Below are positions 15,000 to 23,174 of a DNA stretch of 64,000 bases, in pieces (the stretch's first letter is position 1; each line of letters opens with the position of its first letter). Below the pieces are notes generated by a model. The model did no database searches. It was given only the letters and a program-made list of their open reading frames with translations, and was not told the DNA's origin. Both the position numbers and the translations under genes were made by a program. This DNA comes from JANMDU01 sp031375105. GTDB lineage: Bacteria > Pseudomonadota > Gammaproteobacteria > Burkholderiales > Burkholderiaceae_C. The stretch spans positions 186,001 through 250,000 of the forward strand of contig JANMHJ010000046.1 of NCBI GenBank assembly GCA_031375105.1, read 5' to 3'.

Positions 15000-15410
15000 A
15001 TGCAAACCGCCACTTGGTATTCTGGCTTCGCCAAAACAGCTTCCCACTTTTGCGGAAAACCGCGCACCTTTGCTTTAGCGGTGGCCATCATCTCGGTTTG
15101 GATCGTTACGGGGCCTTTTTTTGGCTTTAGTGACACTTGGCAATTGGTGATCAACACCGGTACGACGATCATCACCTTCCTGATGGTTTTTTTGATTCAA
15201 AACACACAGAACCGCGATACCGAAGCCATCCAAATCAAGCTCGATGAACTCATCCGCGCGACGCAAGGCGCTCACAACGTGCTGCTGGATTTGGAGGAGC
15301 TGGAAGAAGAGACCCTGCACGCCTTTCGCCGCAAATACCAAGCGCTTGCGAGCAACGCCAGAGCGAATCTGGCGCGAGGGACGATGGATACGGATACGCC
15401 GGAGGCCTGA
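15000..15410 (+). CDS. Low-affinity iron permease-like membrane protein
   Basis: 136 residues with two hydrophobic segments (FALAVAIISVWIVTGPFFGF and WQLVINTGTTIITFLMVFLI) followed by QNTQNRDTEAIQIKLDELI, the signature of the bacterial low-affinity iron permease (Fet4-like) family. A cytosolic helical tail contains EELEEETLHAFRRKY. Biochemical proof for iron transport in the short bacterial members is thin, so transport of iron is family inference. The start at 15000 has GAAAGGG at 14986-14992, which is also the arm of a strong hairpin that could regulate translation. The gene converges with the flavoprotein gene on the other strand. Confidence 0.8.
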   Translation: MQTATWYSGFAKTASHFCGKPRTFALAVAIISVWIVTGPFFGFSDTWQLVINTGTTIITFLMVFLIQNTQNRDTEAIQIKLDELIRATQGAHNVLLDLEELEEETLHAFRRKYQALASNARANLARGTMDTDTPEA

Positions 15411-15431
15411 GCGCTTGGCGCAACGCAATTG

Positions 15432-16889
15432 TTAAGCTTTTGAGGCCATCAGTTTCTTCACGTTCCCCATCGCCGCCATGCCGTTGCTCCGCAGCTCTTC
15501 GAGGATGGCGATTTTTTCGTGTTCGTCTTCTTGGATGCTGGCGGTCATTTTGCTGAAGCCGTCTAGGCGTGAGTCGCGCATCCAGTTGCGCAATTTCTTG
15601 TCTTGACTCCAGCGCACTTGGTTGGTCATGTTGGTGATGGTGGATGCGATGTAGCCGGCGATATTACGTGGGAAGGGAACGACAGGGCAGAGTTGGTTTT
15701 TGATGGCATCGCTGTTTTCATCGTTACCGTAATGCATTTCCACATAGGCGCAGACTGCTGCACTGAATGAGATGAGTGGGGCGCGCACGAGCTTCGGTAC
15801 GATCAATCCTGGCTGGAAGATCGGTGCCATCTCTGCTTGCTTGTGGCCAGCGTCAACGCCTGAGGCAGTGCAGTTGATATACAGCGTGCCTTTCTGCATC
15901 GGGACGCGCCCATCTGCGAGCACCAGTGCTTCGCTTTCAATCGCTTGCACGCGGCCTTTGCGGATGATGTTTTTGATTTGCCGCAGCATCTGCACTTCAC
16001 CCTCTGACATGGTGGCATAGTGAAACATACTGGGCTTGTGCGAGCGATCAATGCGCAACATTTGGCCGGAAGCCTCTAGCCTTTCATACAAATCATCCAC
16101 ACTGGTGGCTTCGGCCAGCGCTTTCATTTGCTTGGCCACGCCGCCAATTGAATGCGCAAAAAATTCTTCCGTAGGCTGCGTGGTGATGCGGTTGACCAAC
16201 CATGAGTCGCGCGGCATCACCCATTGAATGCTTTCTGGCGCTGCACCACATTGCAGCAGCCACACGGCTGCATCCATCGCTGTTTTGCCTGCGCCTAAAA
16301 TGCAAAAACTGCTGGGGCGAGCCTCGCTGCTTTGCCAGATATGCGTCAGCTGCGTGGGGGTGACAAGGCGCACGCCCTCAGATACTTTGAATATTGGTGC
16401 AGTGGTGGCGGGCACTTGAGGTGTGAAGAAAGTGGCATCAACCAGCTTTTTGCGCACATTGATTTTCGTCTCTTCCCCTGAAAGGATAGATGTCACCCTG
16501 CCAATGCCGCCTTGCCCCGCAACACCATCCATGCCTGTGAAGTTGCTCATCGACAAATAGCGCACACGAGCGCTGGGCAGCAGCACCTGATGCATCACCT
16601 TGTGAAAATAACCAGTCACCTCCGCACCGCTGGCCAGCTCAAACAAACCGGCGTTGTGGCCCACCGTGTCTTTGCGCCCCGTGCCCAACTCCAGCGAGTT
16701 CACGCCGTAAAAAGCCGATGGCTGATGCAGCGCGACAAAGGGATACGCATCGTTCCAATGCCCGCCGGGCTGCGCATGCTTGTCCACAATGGTGATATGC
16801 GCATCGCTCTCTTGCAGCAGCGTGTCTGCAAACGACAGGCCGGTGGCGCCAGCGCCGATGATGAGGTAGTCTGTGTCGAAGGTGGGCAT
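15432..16889 (-). CDS. FAD/NAD(P)-binding oxidoreductase (flavin monooxygenase-like)
   Basis: 485 residues starting MPTFDTDYLIIGAGATGLSF: an N-terminal dinucleotide-binding GxGxxG (GAGATG) followed by an acidic-ended strand ITIVDKH, then QPGGHWNDAYPFVALHQPS, similar to flavin-containing monooxygenases. A second nucleotide-binding site is SSFCILGAGKTAMDAAVWLL near residue 195. The C-terminal region (residues 370-485) is helical. Such proteins are found as uncharacterised NAD(P)/FAD oxidoreductases in Comamonadaceae and actinobacteria. There is no operon partner on the same strand; the divergent neighbour is pgeF. Substrate unknown. Confidence 0.75.
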   Translation of the reverse strand: MPTFDTDYLIIGAGATGLSFADTLLQESDAHITIVDKHAQPGGHWNDAYPFVALHQPSAFYGVNSLELGTGRKDTVGHNAGLFELASGAEVTGYFHKVMHQVLLPSARVRYLSMSNFTGMDGVAGQGGIGRVTSILSGEETKINVRKKLVDATFFTPQVPATTAPIFKVSEGVRLVTPTQLTHIWQSSEARPSSFCILGAGKTAMDAAVWLLQCGAAPESIQWVMPRDSWLVNRITTQPTEEFFAHSIGGVAKQMKALAEATSVDDLYERLEASGQMLRIDRSHKPSMFHYATMSEGEVQMLRQIKNIIRKGRVQAIESEALVLADGRVPMQKGTLYINCTASGVDAGHKQAEMAPIFQPGLIVPKLVRAPLISFSAAVCAYVEMHYGNDENSDAIKNQLCPVVPFPRNIAGYIASTITNMTNQVRWSQDKKLRNWMRDSRLDGFSKMTASIQEDEHEKIAILEELRSNGMAAMGNVKKLMASKA

Positions 16890-16967
16890 GATGTGTCTCG
16901 GTTAAGTGATGCTCTTCGATCATCGTATCAGCTTGTTTGCTGCCATCTACAATGAGCTGTTACGACT

Positions 16968-17762
16968 ATGACACTTCCCCTTTTTCAACCCAATTGGCCT
17001 GTGCCCACGCATGTGCGCATCGTATGCAGCTTGCGTGCGGGAGGCACGTCGCAAGCGCCTTTTGACGCTTTGAATTTGGGCGACCATGTGGGCGATGATG
17101 CGGCGGCGGTGGCGGCGAATCGCTCGGCTTATGCGAAAGCTTTGGGCGCGAAGCCGGTTTACTTGAACCAGGTGCATGGCTGGGATGTGGTCGAGCTGGA
17201 TGCTCAAACACCCGATGGCACGCAGGCCGATGCTTGCATCACCACAGAGAAAAACTTGGCTTGCACGATCATGGTGGCGGATTGCTTGCCGGTGTTGTTT
17301 TGCAATTCACAGGGCACGATGGTGGGCGCGGCGCATGCGGGCTGGCGTGGTTTGTGTGGGCAGGCGGGAGAGGGTGTTTTGGAGCATATTTTTAAGCGAT
17401 TTAGGGCTCTGTCCGTTATAAAACCTGCGCAGATTGCTACTGATTTAATAGCAAATGATATTCTGGTGTGGCTTGGGCCATGTATTGGCCCTGAGGCATT
17501 TGAGGTGGGCGCAGAGGTGCGCGAGGCGTTTGTGACTGCCAACGATCAAGCTGCGCAGCATTTCAAGCCTCATGGCAAGGAGAAGTTTCTCGCCAACCTG
17601 CCAGCGCTCGCCAAGCAGCGTCTTCAAGCCCATGGCATCACGAAAATCTACGGTAACGATGGCAGCTCGGATTGGTGCACCGTCAGCAATCCGTCAAGAT
17701 TTTTCTCGCATAGGCGTGATCGGGTGAGCGGGCGATTCGCGGCCAGCGTCTGGCTGGAATAG
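16968..17762 (+). CDS. pgeF: PgeF/YfiH-family purine nucleoside phosphorylase (laccase-domain protein)
   Basis: 264 residues. The family zinc/active-site motifs are present: YLNQVHGWDVV, MVADCLPVLFC and GAAHAGWRGLCGQAGEGVL, then WLGPCIGPEAFEVGAEVREAF. Members were once called polyphenol oxidase or laccase-domain proteins; characterised ones phosphorolyse or deaminate purine nucleosides and E. coli YfiH edits peptidoglycan precursors. Residues 140-164, between GVLE and VWLGP, are encoded by repeat copy C in sense orientation and appear as an insertion relative to the usual spacing. The last 69 bp overlap the end of a convergent small membrane-protein gene. Confidence 0.88.
   Translation: MTLPLFQPNWPVPTHVRIVCSLRAGGTSQAPFDALNLGDHVGDDAAAVAANRSAYAKALGAKPVYLNQVHGWDVVELDAQTPDGTQADACITTEKNLACTIMVADCLPVLFCNSQGTMVGAAHAGWRGLCGQAGEGVLEHIFKRFRALSVIKPAQIATDLIANDILVWLGPCIGPEAFEVGAEVREAFVTANDQAAQHFKPHGKEKFLANLPALAKQRLQAHGITKIYGNDGSSDWCTVSNPSRFFSHRRDRVSGRFAASVWLE
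17386..17457 (+). repeat. Dispersed 72-bp element, copy C
   Basis: Matches at ATTTTTAAG, TCCGTTATAAAACC, TGCGCAGATTGCTAC and TTTAATAGCAAAT. Sense inside pgeF, read in the canonical frame (VIKPAQIATDLIAN). Confidence 0.85.
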
Positions 17763-18026
17763 AGAGGGCGAGAGCGTGGTGGCGCTTGAAGAAGCAGACT
17801 CTTTTGCTGCTGCTTCTCTGAATGCTTCAAGCTCAGCTTTTTCTTTGGCACGAATCGCTTTTCGGCGCATCGGTGTGCCCAAGAGATACATCAAAATCAC
17901 GCAAGGCAGCACGCCGTAGAGAAAAAACGTGACGATCGCGCCGAGCACCGTGCCATTGGGCGCAGTGGCTTCGGCCACGCTCATCATCACAACGACATAC
18001 ATCCAAGCAATGGCAACAAGGTACAT
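17694..18026 (-). CDS. Small two-helix membrane protein, hypothetical
   Basis: 110 residues: two hydrophobic segments (YLVAIAWMYVVVMMSVAEA and LGAIVTFFLYGVLPCVILMY) followed by a basic stretch PMRRKAIRAKEKAELEAF and a Ser/Pro-rich low-complexity tail. The tail is encoded in DNA shared with the 3' end of pgeF on the opposite strand (69 bp). Conserved small proteins with this layout are common in Burkholderiales next to phaC. No function can be assigned; the ribosome binding site is weak. Confidence 0.6.
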   Translation of the reverse strand: MYLVAIAWMYVVVMMSVAEATAPNGTVLGAIVTFFLYGVLPCVILMYLLGTPMRRKAIRAKEKAELEAFREAAAKESASSSATTLSPSLFQPDAGRESPAHPITPMREKS

Positions 18027-18120
18027 GAGAGAGAGCAGTTTCGTGGGGATTGAACGTATTGAGGTCAGCGGCGTTAGCGGCTAGGCTATCACCATCTGGA
18101 ATCGCTGCGATCACAAATAA

Positions 18121-18137
18121 TTGTTGCGGTGCAGCAA
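18121..18137. promoter_or_regulatory. Imperfect palindrome upstream of phaC (possible PhaR-type site)
   Basis: TTGTTGC-GGT-GCAGCAA pairs in six of seven positions per arm and has a TGC-N3-GCA core similar to sites described for PhaR repressors of PHB genes. It lies 6 bases upstream of the candidate -35 box. Assignment to PhaR is inference. Confidence 0.35.
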
Positions 18138-18142
18138 AATAT

Positions 18143-18170
18143 TTGAGATACTCGGGTTTTCCCGTATAAA
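18143..18170 (+). promoter_or_regulatory. Candidate sigma-70 promoter of phaC
   Basis: TTGAGA (18143-18148) and TATAAA (18165-18170) are separated by 16 bases, each one mismatch from consensus, 34 bases before the phaC ATG. Confidence 0.45.
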
Positions 18171-18203
18171 TCAAAGAATTTAGCAAAGAATTTGGAGACA
18201 AAA

Positions 18204-19856
18204 ATGAATTTTGAGGCTTTTGCGCCTTTTCAGCTGGACGCGCACGCGATGTTGCAGCTTCAGCAGGGCTATTTGAAAGAAGTTCAATCGCTGTGGCAGC
18301 AGGGCGCATCCGCTCAACCGGCGTTTCCTGCGATCACAGACCGCCGTTTTGCCAGCGAGGCCTGGGGATCCAACCCCGTCTCCAGCTTCACCACCGCGCT
18401 GTATTTGCTCAACGCCCGCGCCATGATGCAAATGGTCGATTGCGTTCAGGCCGATGATAAAACCAAAGCCCGTCTGCGCTTTGCCACCGAGCAGCAAATC
18501 GCAGCCGCCTCGCCTTCCAACTTTCTCGCGCTGAACCCAGATGCTTTGAAAAAAGCAGCAGACACGCAAGGCCAGAGCATTGCGCAAGGCATGCAAAATA
18601 TGCTGCACGACATGCGCCAAGGCCACGTCTCGATGACGGATGAGAGCCAGTTTGAGGTGGGCCGCAATGTGGGCACGACCGAGGGCGCTGTCGTCTTTGA
18701 AAACGAGCTGTTTCAGCTGATCGAATACAAGCCGCTCACTGCGCAGGTGCATGAGAAGCCTTTTTTGGTGATTCCGCCATGCATCAACAAGTTTTACATC
18801 CTCGATTTGCAGCCCGCCAATTCCATGGTGCGCCATCTTGTGCAAGAAGGCCATCGCACTTTTGTGATCAGCTGGCGCAATCCGGATGAGAGTTTGCAAG
18901 ACAAAACTTGGGATGATTACATTCAAGATGCCGCTATCAAAGCAATAGCATACTGCGCAGAATCTACAAGGGCGAGTGGCTCAAAAAGCTTAAAAAGTAC
19001 CAAACCAAGCCAAGTGCAAAAGAGCTTGCCTGTGGGTGCGATCAATGCCTTGGGTTTCTGCGTCGGCGGCACGATTTTGGGCTCTGCGCTGGCCGTGCTC
19101 GCGGCGCGTGGCCAAAAGCCCGTGGCCAGCGCGACCTTCCTGACCACCTTCCTAGATTTCTCTGACACCGGTATTCTGGATATCTTTATCGACGAATCCA
19201 GCGTGAAGCAGCGCGAGCAGCAGTATGCGCAAGGCGGCCTGCTCAAAGGCCAAGAACTGGCCAGCACCTTTAGCTTCCTGCGCCCCAATGATTTGGTGTG
19301 GAATTACGTGGTGGGCAATTATCTGAAAGGCGAAACGCCGCCGCCTTTTGATTTGCTCTACTGGAACTCAGACGCGACAAATTTGCCCGGCCCGTTTTAC
19401 GCTTGGTATCTACGCAACACGTATTTAGAAAACAATCTGCGCAAGCCGGGCAAGCTCAACGTGTGTGGCGAAAAACTCGATCTCTCCAAGATTGATATTC
19501 CTGTGTACATCTATGGCTCGCGTGAAGACCATATCGTGCCTATTGGCGGTGCCTATGCGAGCACGCAAATTTTTAAAGGCAAAAGGCGATTCGTGATGGG
19601 CGCGAGTGGGCACATTGCCGGAGTGATTAACGCGCCTGCTGCGAACAAAAGATCGCATTGGATTGGCAAAGAAAATCACTTCCCAGCAACGCAAGCTGAA
19701 TGGCTTAAAGCAGCCAAAGAACATCCCGGCAGCTGGTGGACAGATTGGTTCACATGGCTGAAACCTTTATCTGGCAAGCTTGTTGCTTCACCTAAAACCT
19801 ACTCAGCCAAGGTGATCGAGCCTGCGCCGGGTAGGTATGTGAAAGCTAAGGCTTAA
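18204..19856 (+). CDS. phaC: Class I poly(3-hydroxyalkanoate) synthase
   Basis: 550 residues; ATG 18204 is preceded by GGAGA (18194-18198). The lipase-box-like motif GFCVGGT carries the catalytic Cys286; the Asp is in YGSREDHIVPIGG and the His in MGASGHIAGVINAP. The N-terminal domain (QLQQGYLKEVQSLWQQ) and the phrases SAEAW-like RRFASEAWG and PPCINKFYILDLQP are typical of class I enzymes, which polymerise 3-hydroxybutyryl-CoA at granule surfaces. Residues 243-266, about 20 residues before the lipase box, come from repeat copy K (antisense) and have no counterpart in usual PhaC proteins. Followed by phaA and phbB: a complete PHB synthesis set. Confidence 0.95.
   Translation: MNFEAFAPFQLDAHAMLQLQQGYLKEVQSLWQQGASAQPAFPAITDRRFASEAWGSNPVSSFTTALYLLNARAMMQMVDCVQADDKTKARLRFATEQQIAAASPSNFLALNPDALKKAADTQGQSIAQGMQNMLHDMRQGHVSMTDESQFEVGRNVGTTEGAVVFENELFQLIEYKPLTAQVHEKPFLVIPPCINKFYILDLQPANSMVRHLVQEGHRTFVISWRNPDESLQDKTWDDYIQDAAIKAIAYCAESTRASGSKSLKSTKPSQVQKSLPVGAINALGFCVGGTILGSALAVLAARGQKPVASATFLTTFLDFSDTGILDIFIDESSVKQREQQYAQGGLLKGQELASTFSFLRPNDLVWNYVVGNYLKGETPPPFDLLYWNSDATNLPGPFYAWYLRNTYLENNLRKPGKLNVCGEKLDLSKIDIPVYIYGSREDHIVPIGGAYASTQIFKGKRRFVMGASGHIAGVINAPAANKRSHWIGKENHFPATQAEWLKAAKEHPGSWWTDWFTWLKPLSGKLVASPKTYSAKVIEPAPGRYVKAKA
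18929..19000 (-). repeat. Dispersed 72-bp element, copy K
   Basis: On the minus strand it reads GTACTTTTTAAG, then TGAGCCACTCGCCCTTGTAG, TCTGCGCAGTATGCTATTGC and TTTGATAGC. Antisense inside phaC, canonical antisense frame (AIKAIAYCAESTRASGSKSL). Confidence 0.85.
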
Positions 19857-19942
19857 AACCAAATTCAACTTTCGCGTCCGGTATTATTTCTTCATCTTCA
19901 AATTCACTAACCCCTCAACCCACAAACACGAAGGAAAATAAA

Positions 19943-21121
19943 ATGCAAGACATCGTCATCGTCTCCGCCGCCCGCACCGCTGTTGGCAAATTTGGCGGCT
20001 CGCTCGCCAAAGTCAGCGCTACCGAACTTGGCGCTATCGTCATCAAAGAAGTTATTCAAAGAGCCAAGCTAGAGGCCGATCAAATCGGCGAGATCATCAT
20101 GGGTCAAGTGCTCACCGCAGGCAGCGGGCAAAATCCTGCGCGTCAAGCGATGATGAAAGCGGGCGTGGCGAAAGAAACGCCTGCGCTGACGATCAATGCT
20201 GTCTGCGGCTCAGGCTTGAAAGCCGTGATGCTCGCTGCGCAAGCCGTGGCATGGGGCGACAGCGAAATCGTTGTCGCTGGCGGCCAAGAAAACATGAGTG
20301 CCTCGCCCCACGTGCTGATGGGCAGCCGTGATGGCCAGCGCATGGGCGACTGGAAGATGATTGATTCCATGATCGTCGATGGCCTGTGGGATGTGTACAA
20401 CCAATACCACATGGGCATCACCGCCGAAAACGTCGCCAAGCTGCACGGCATCACGCGCGAGATGCAAGATGCGCTGGCTTTTGGATCGCAAAGCAAAGCC
20501 GCTGCCGCGCAAGCTGCTGGCAAATTCGCAGCAGAAATCGTCGATGTGGTGATGCCGCAAAAGAAGGGCGATCCGATCACCTTCAACATGGATGAATTCA
20601 TCAACAAGAAAACCAATGCTGAAGTGCTTGCTGGTCTGCGCCCCGCGTTTGACAAAGCAGGCTCCGTTACAGCGGGCAATGCAAGCGGTCTGAATGATGG
20701 CGCAGCCGCCGTTGTGGTGATGAGCGCGTCTAAAGCGGCTCAGCTTGGTCTCACGCCGCTTGCTCGCATCGTGAGCTTTGGCACGAGCGGGCTCGATCCT
20801 GCAACGATGGGCATGGGCCCGGTGCCAGCATCGCAAAAAGCGTTGACTCGCGCCGGCTGGAAAGCACAAGACGTGGATTTGTTTGAGCTCAATGAAGCCT
20901 TTGCTGCGCAAGCCTGCGCTGTGAACAAGTTGCTCGATATCGATCCTGCCAAGGTCAACGTCAATGGCGGCGCGATTGCCATTGGCCACCCAATTGGCGC
21001 ATCAGGCTGCCGCATCTTAGTCACGTTGCTTCATGAGATGCAGCGCACGAATACGAAAAAAGGTTTGGCTGCGCTGTGCATTGGCGGCGGCATGGGGGTT
21101 TCCCTGTGCATTGAGCGCTGA
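19943..21121 (+). CDS. phaA: Acetyl-CoA acetyltransferase (biosynthetic thiolase)
   Basis: 392 residues, the usual length. The acyl-accepting Cys is in TINAVCGSGLKAVML, the second active-site region is GGAIAIGHPIGASGCRIL with the catalytic His, and the proton-relay Cys is in ALCIGGGMGVSL. The enzyme condenses two acetyl-CoA to acetoacetyl-CoA, the first step of PHB synthesis, and works reversibly in degradation. It has an upstream GGAAA ribosome site and lies 86 bases after phaC and 119 bases before phbB, with repeat copy B in the second gap. Confidence 0.95.
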   Translation: MQDIVIVSAARTAVGKFGGSLAKVSATELGAIVIKEVIQRAKLEADQIGEIIMGQVLTAGSGQNPARQAMMKAGVAKETPALTINAVCGSGLKAVMLAAQAVAWGDSEIVVAGGQENMSASPHVLMGSRDGQRMGDWKMIDSMIVDGLWDVYNQYHMGITAENVAKLHGITREMQDALAFGSQSKAAAAQAAGKFAAEIVDVVMPQKKGDPITFNMDEFINKKTNAEVLAGLRPAFDKAGSVTAGNASGLNDGAAAVVVMSASKAAQLGLTPLARIVSFGTSGLDPATMGMGPVPASQKALTRAGWKAQDVDLFELNEAFAAQACAVNKLLDIDPAKVNVNGGAIAIGHPIGASGCRILVTLLHEMQRTNTKKGLAALCIGGGMGVSLCIER

Positions 21122-21148
21122 GAATCGCGCTAGAGTCATCACAAGTCA

Positions 21149-21220
21149 ATTTTCAAAGCGTTTTAGGCACTTAGCCAGCATAAAACCTGCGCGCAGTGCT
21201 ATCAAATTTATAGTTAATCG
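21149..21220 (+). repeat. Dispersed 72-bp element, copy B (intergenic)
   Basis: Matches at TTTTCAAAG, TAGCCAGCATAAAACC, TGCGCGCAGTGCTATCAAAT and TTATAGTTAATCG. It fills most of the phaA-phbB gap and ends 20 bases before the phbB ATG. Confidence 0.85.
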
Positions 21221-21240
21221 TTTTACAAATAGGAAACATC

Positions 21241-21978
21241 ATGAGTCAAAAAGTAGCCTACGTCACAGGCGGTATGGGTGGCATCGGCACCTCGATTTGC
21301 CAAGCGTTGCACAAGCGCGGCTTCAAAGTCATCGCAGGCTGCGGCCCCACGCGTGATCACCTTAAATGGATCGCTGAGCAAGCCGCATTGGGCTACACGT
21401 TTCACACCTCGGTGGGCAACGTGGCCGATTGGGATTCCACCGTCGAGGCTTTCACCAAGGCCAAAGCTGCGCATGGCCCAATTGACGTGCTCGTTAACAA
21501 CGCTGGCATCACCCGCGACCGCATGTTCCTCAAAATGACGCGCGACGATTGGGATGCTGTGATCGACACGAATTTGAATTCGATGTTCAACGTGACCAAA
21601 CAAGTCGTGCCCGATATGGTGGAGCGCGGCTTTGGGCGCATCATCCAAATCAGCTCGGTCAACGGCGAAAAAGGCCAAGCAGGTCAGACCAACTATTCCG
21701 CTGCCAAAGCCGGTATGCACGGCTTCACCATGGCGCTGGCGCAAGAGATGGCCGCCAAAGGCGTGACCGTCAACACGGTGAGCCCCGGCTACATCGGTAC
21801 CGATATGGTCAAAGCCATCCGCCCCGACGTACTAGAAAAAATCGTCGCCACGATTCCTGTGAAACGCTTAGGTACTCCAGAAGAAATCGGCGGTATCGTT
21901 GGTTGGTTGGCGGGCGATGAATCAGGCTTCACGACCGGTGCAGATTTTTCTTGCAATGGTGGTTTGCATATGGGGTGA
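21241..21978 (+). CDS. phbB: Acetoacetyl-CoA reductase
   Basis: 245-residue short-chain dehydrogenase. The nucleotide-binding glycines are in AYVTGGMGGIGTSIC, the NNAG motif in DVLVNNAGITRD, and the catalytic Ser-Tyr-Lys in ISSVNGEKGQAGQTNYSAAKAG. The subfamily reduces acetoacetyl-CoA to (R)-3-hydroxybutyryl-CoA with NADPH for PhaC. AGGAAAC just before the ATG serves as the ribosome site. The gene converges on the ankyrin anti-sigma-like gene with an 8-base gap. Confidence 0.95.
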   Translation: MSQKVAYVTGGMGGIGTSICQALHKRGFKVIAGCGPTRDHLKWIAEQAALGYTFHTSVGNVADWDSTVEAFTKAKAAHGPIDVLVNNAGITRDRMFLKMTRDDWDAVIDTNLNSMFNVTKQVVPDMVERGFGRIIQISSVNGEKGQAGQTNYSAAKAGMHGFTMALAQEMAAKGVTVNTVSPGYIGTDMVKAIRPDVLEKIVATIPVKRLGTPEEIGGIVGWLAGDESGFTTGADFSCNGGLHMG

Positions 21979-21986
21979 TGGGCTGC

Positions 21987-23174
21987 TTACTTAGCCGCGG
22001 CGAGTAATTCGGCCATATCGGCATAGCCTAATTCAAGGGCCACATCAGAAGCGGTGTGGCCACGCAAGTTTTTTACACTGCGATCTGCGCCTGCGGCAAG
22101 CAGAATTCGCACACCTTCTGTCCAGCGCTGACTCACGGCTTGCGTGAGTGCGGGGTTGCCGCTTGCGGACCGGGCGTTGGGAAATATGCCTTGGCTGAGG
22201 GCTTGGCGCAGGGCTGTCGCGTTGCGTTGCTCGATGGCGGTGAAGAGTGGCTCAGTTGACATGATGATGGCTTGAGCAGAGGGTGCAGCTGATCTGGCTG
22301 AGGCGGGGGCTGAAGGTATTTGGAAGGCTTTGCTGGCTGCGTTGGGCGCTGCGGCTGTTTGACCTGCGGTTTCTGCATCGTAGTTTTGATGAAGCGGCGC
22401 GTCTGTCGGTGGGGCAACGCTAGTTGGAGCGCCGCGTGCCATGGGAGCTGCTGCAGGGAATGGGCGTGGTGCTGGTGGAACTGCGCTAGGGGCGGGAGCA
22501 GCGGGCATGGCAGCTGCGACGGGAGCTTCTGCGCGTTGTGCAGGAGCGGCTTGTAGGGTGCGCGAGCGTTCGATGGTGACTGCTACGGAAGAGGGCTGTG
22601 AGGGTGGCTCGGCTTGCGGCAACGGCTTCGGTGTAGGCACAGCGGGTGTTATGCCTTCGGCTAAGCCCATTGTGGTAGCTTTGGCGTTGGGTCGCGAGGT
22701 GATATTGGGGGCTGGAGTTGCGGGTTGCGGTTGGGTGGGCTTGGCTGCGGCGGGTGCGGGAGCAGAGACCGCTGCTGGCTGCGCAGATTTCGCGGCTTGT
22801 TGTTCTTGGGGTGTGCCGTTTTCAAATTGCCACCAGAGCAGGGCGGACAGGCCCATCACGCCGACGCTGGCAAAGGCTCGGATATTCCAGAATCTGTCGT
22901 TGGCTGCATGCGTTGTTTCGTTAGGCGCTGCATTGTCAAGTGATGTGGGTGTGTTTTTTAAGCCTTTTGAGCCGATAGCCGCTATAGAATATGCGCGAGG
23001 TGCTATTGAAATGGTAGCAAACGGTGTTGCATTGTTTCGCGCAGCTTGCATGATGCGCTCGCGCGTTGCGGCGCTGGGTGCTTCGGGCAAACCGTCTGGC
23101 AACATGGCCTTGGCTTGATCGTAGCGCTTTAGCAATTCATCTTTGGGCGTTGCAGAGGAAAGGGTGGGGCTCAT
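21987..23174 (-). CDS. Anti-sigma-like membrane protein with C-terminal ankyrin repeats
   Basis: 395 residues from the ATG at 23174, which overlaps the stop of the ECF sigma gene (ATGA). Layout: cytosolic N-terminus (about 1-95), one transmembrane helix FASVGVMGLSALLWWQF near residue 100, a long Pro/Ala-rich linker (about 120-310) and C-terminal ankyrin-type repeats (LFTAIEQRNATALRQALSQG and VRILLAAGADRSVKN...HTASDVALELGYADMAELL). The order sigma-factor then membrane protein suggests an anti-sigma role with an envelope sensing domain, but no ZAS zinc motif is visible. Residues 51-75 of the cytosolic part come from repeat copy A. Confidence 0.65.
   Translation of the reverse strand: MSPTLSSATPKDELLKRYDQAKAMLPDGLPEAPSAATRERIMQAARNNATPFATISIAPRAYSIAAIGSKGLKNTPTSLDNAAPNETTHAANDRFWNIRAFASVGVMGLSALLWWQFENGTPQEQQAAKSAQPAAVSAPAPAAAKPTQPQPATPAPNITSRPNAKATTMGLAEGITPAVPTPKPLPQAEPPSQPSSVAVTIERSRTLQAAPAQRAEAPVAAAMPAAPAPSAVPPAPRPFPAAAPMARGAPTSVAPPTDAPLHQNYDAETAGQTAAAPNAASKAFQIPSAPASARSAAPSAQAIIMSTEPLFTAIEQRNATALRQALSQGIFPNARSASGNPALTQAVSQRWTEGVRILLAAGADRSVKNLRGHTASDVALELGYADMAELLAAAK
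22951..23022 (+). repeat. Dispersed 72-bp element, copy A
   Basis: The fullest copy: GTGTTTTTTAAG, TTTTGAGCCGATAGCCGC, TATAGAATATGCGCGAGG and TGCTATTGAAATGGTAGCA, with the terminal hairpin arms TGCTA/TAGCA. Antisense inside the anti-sigma-like gene, canonical antisense frame (TISIAPRAYSIAAIGSKGLK). Confidence 0.88.
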
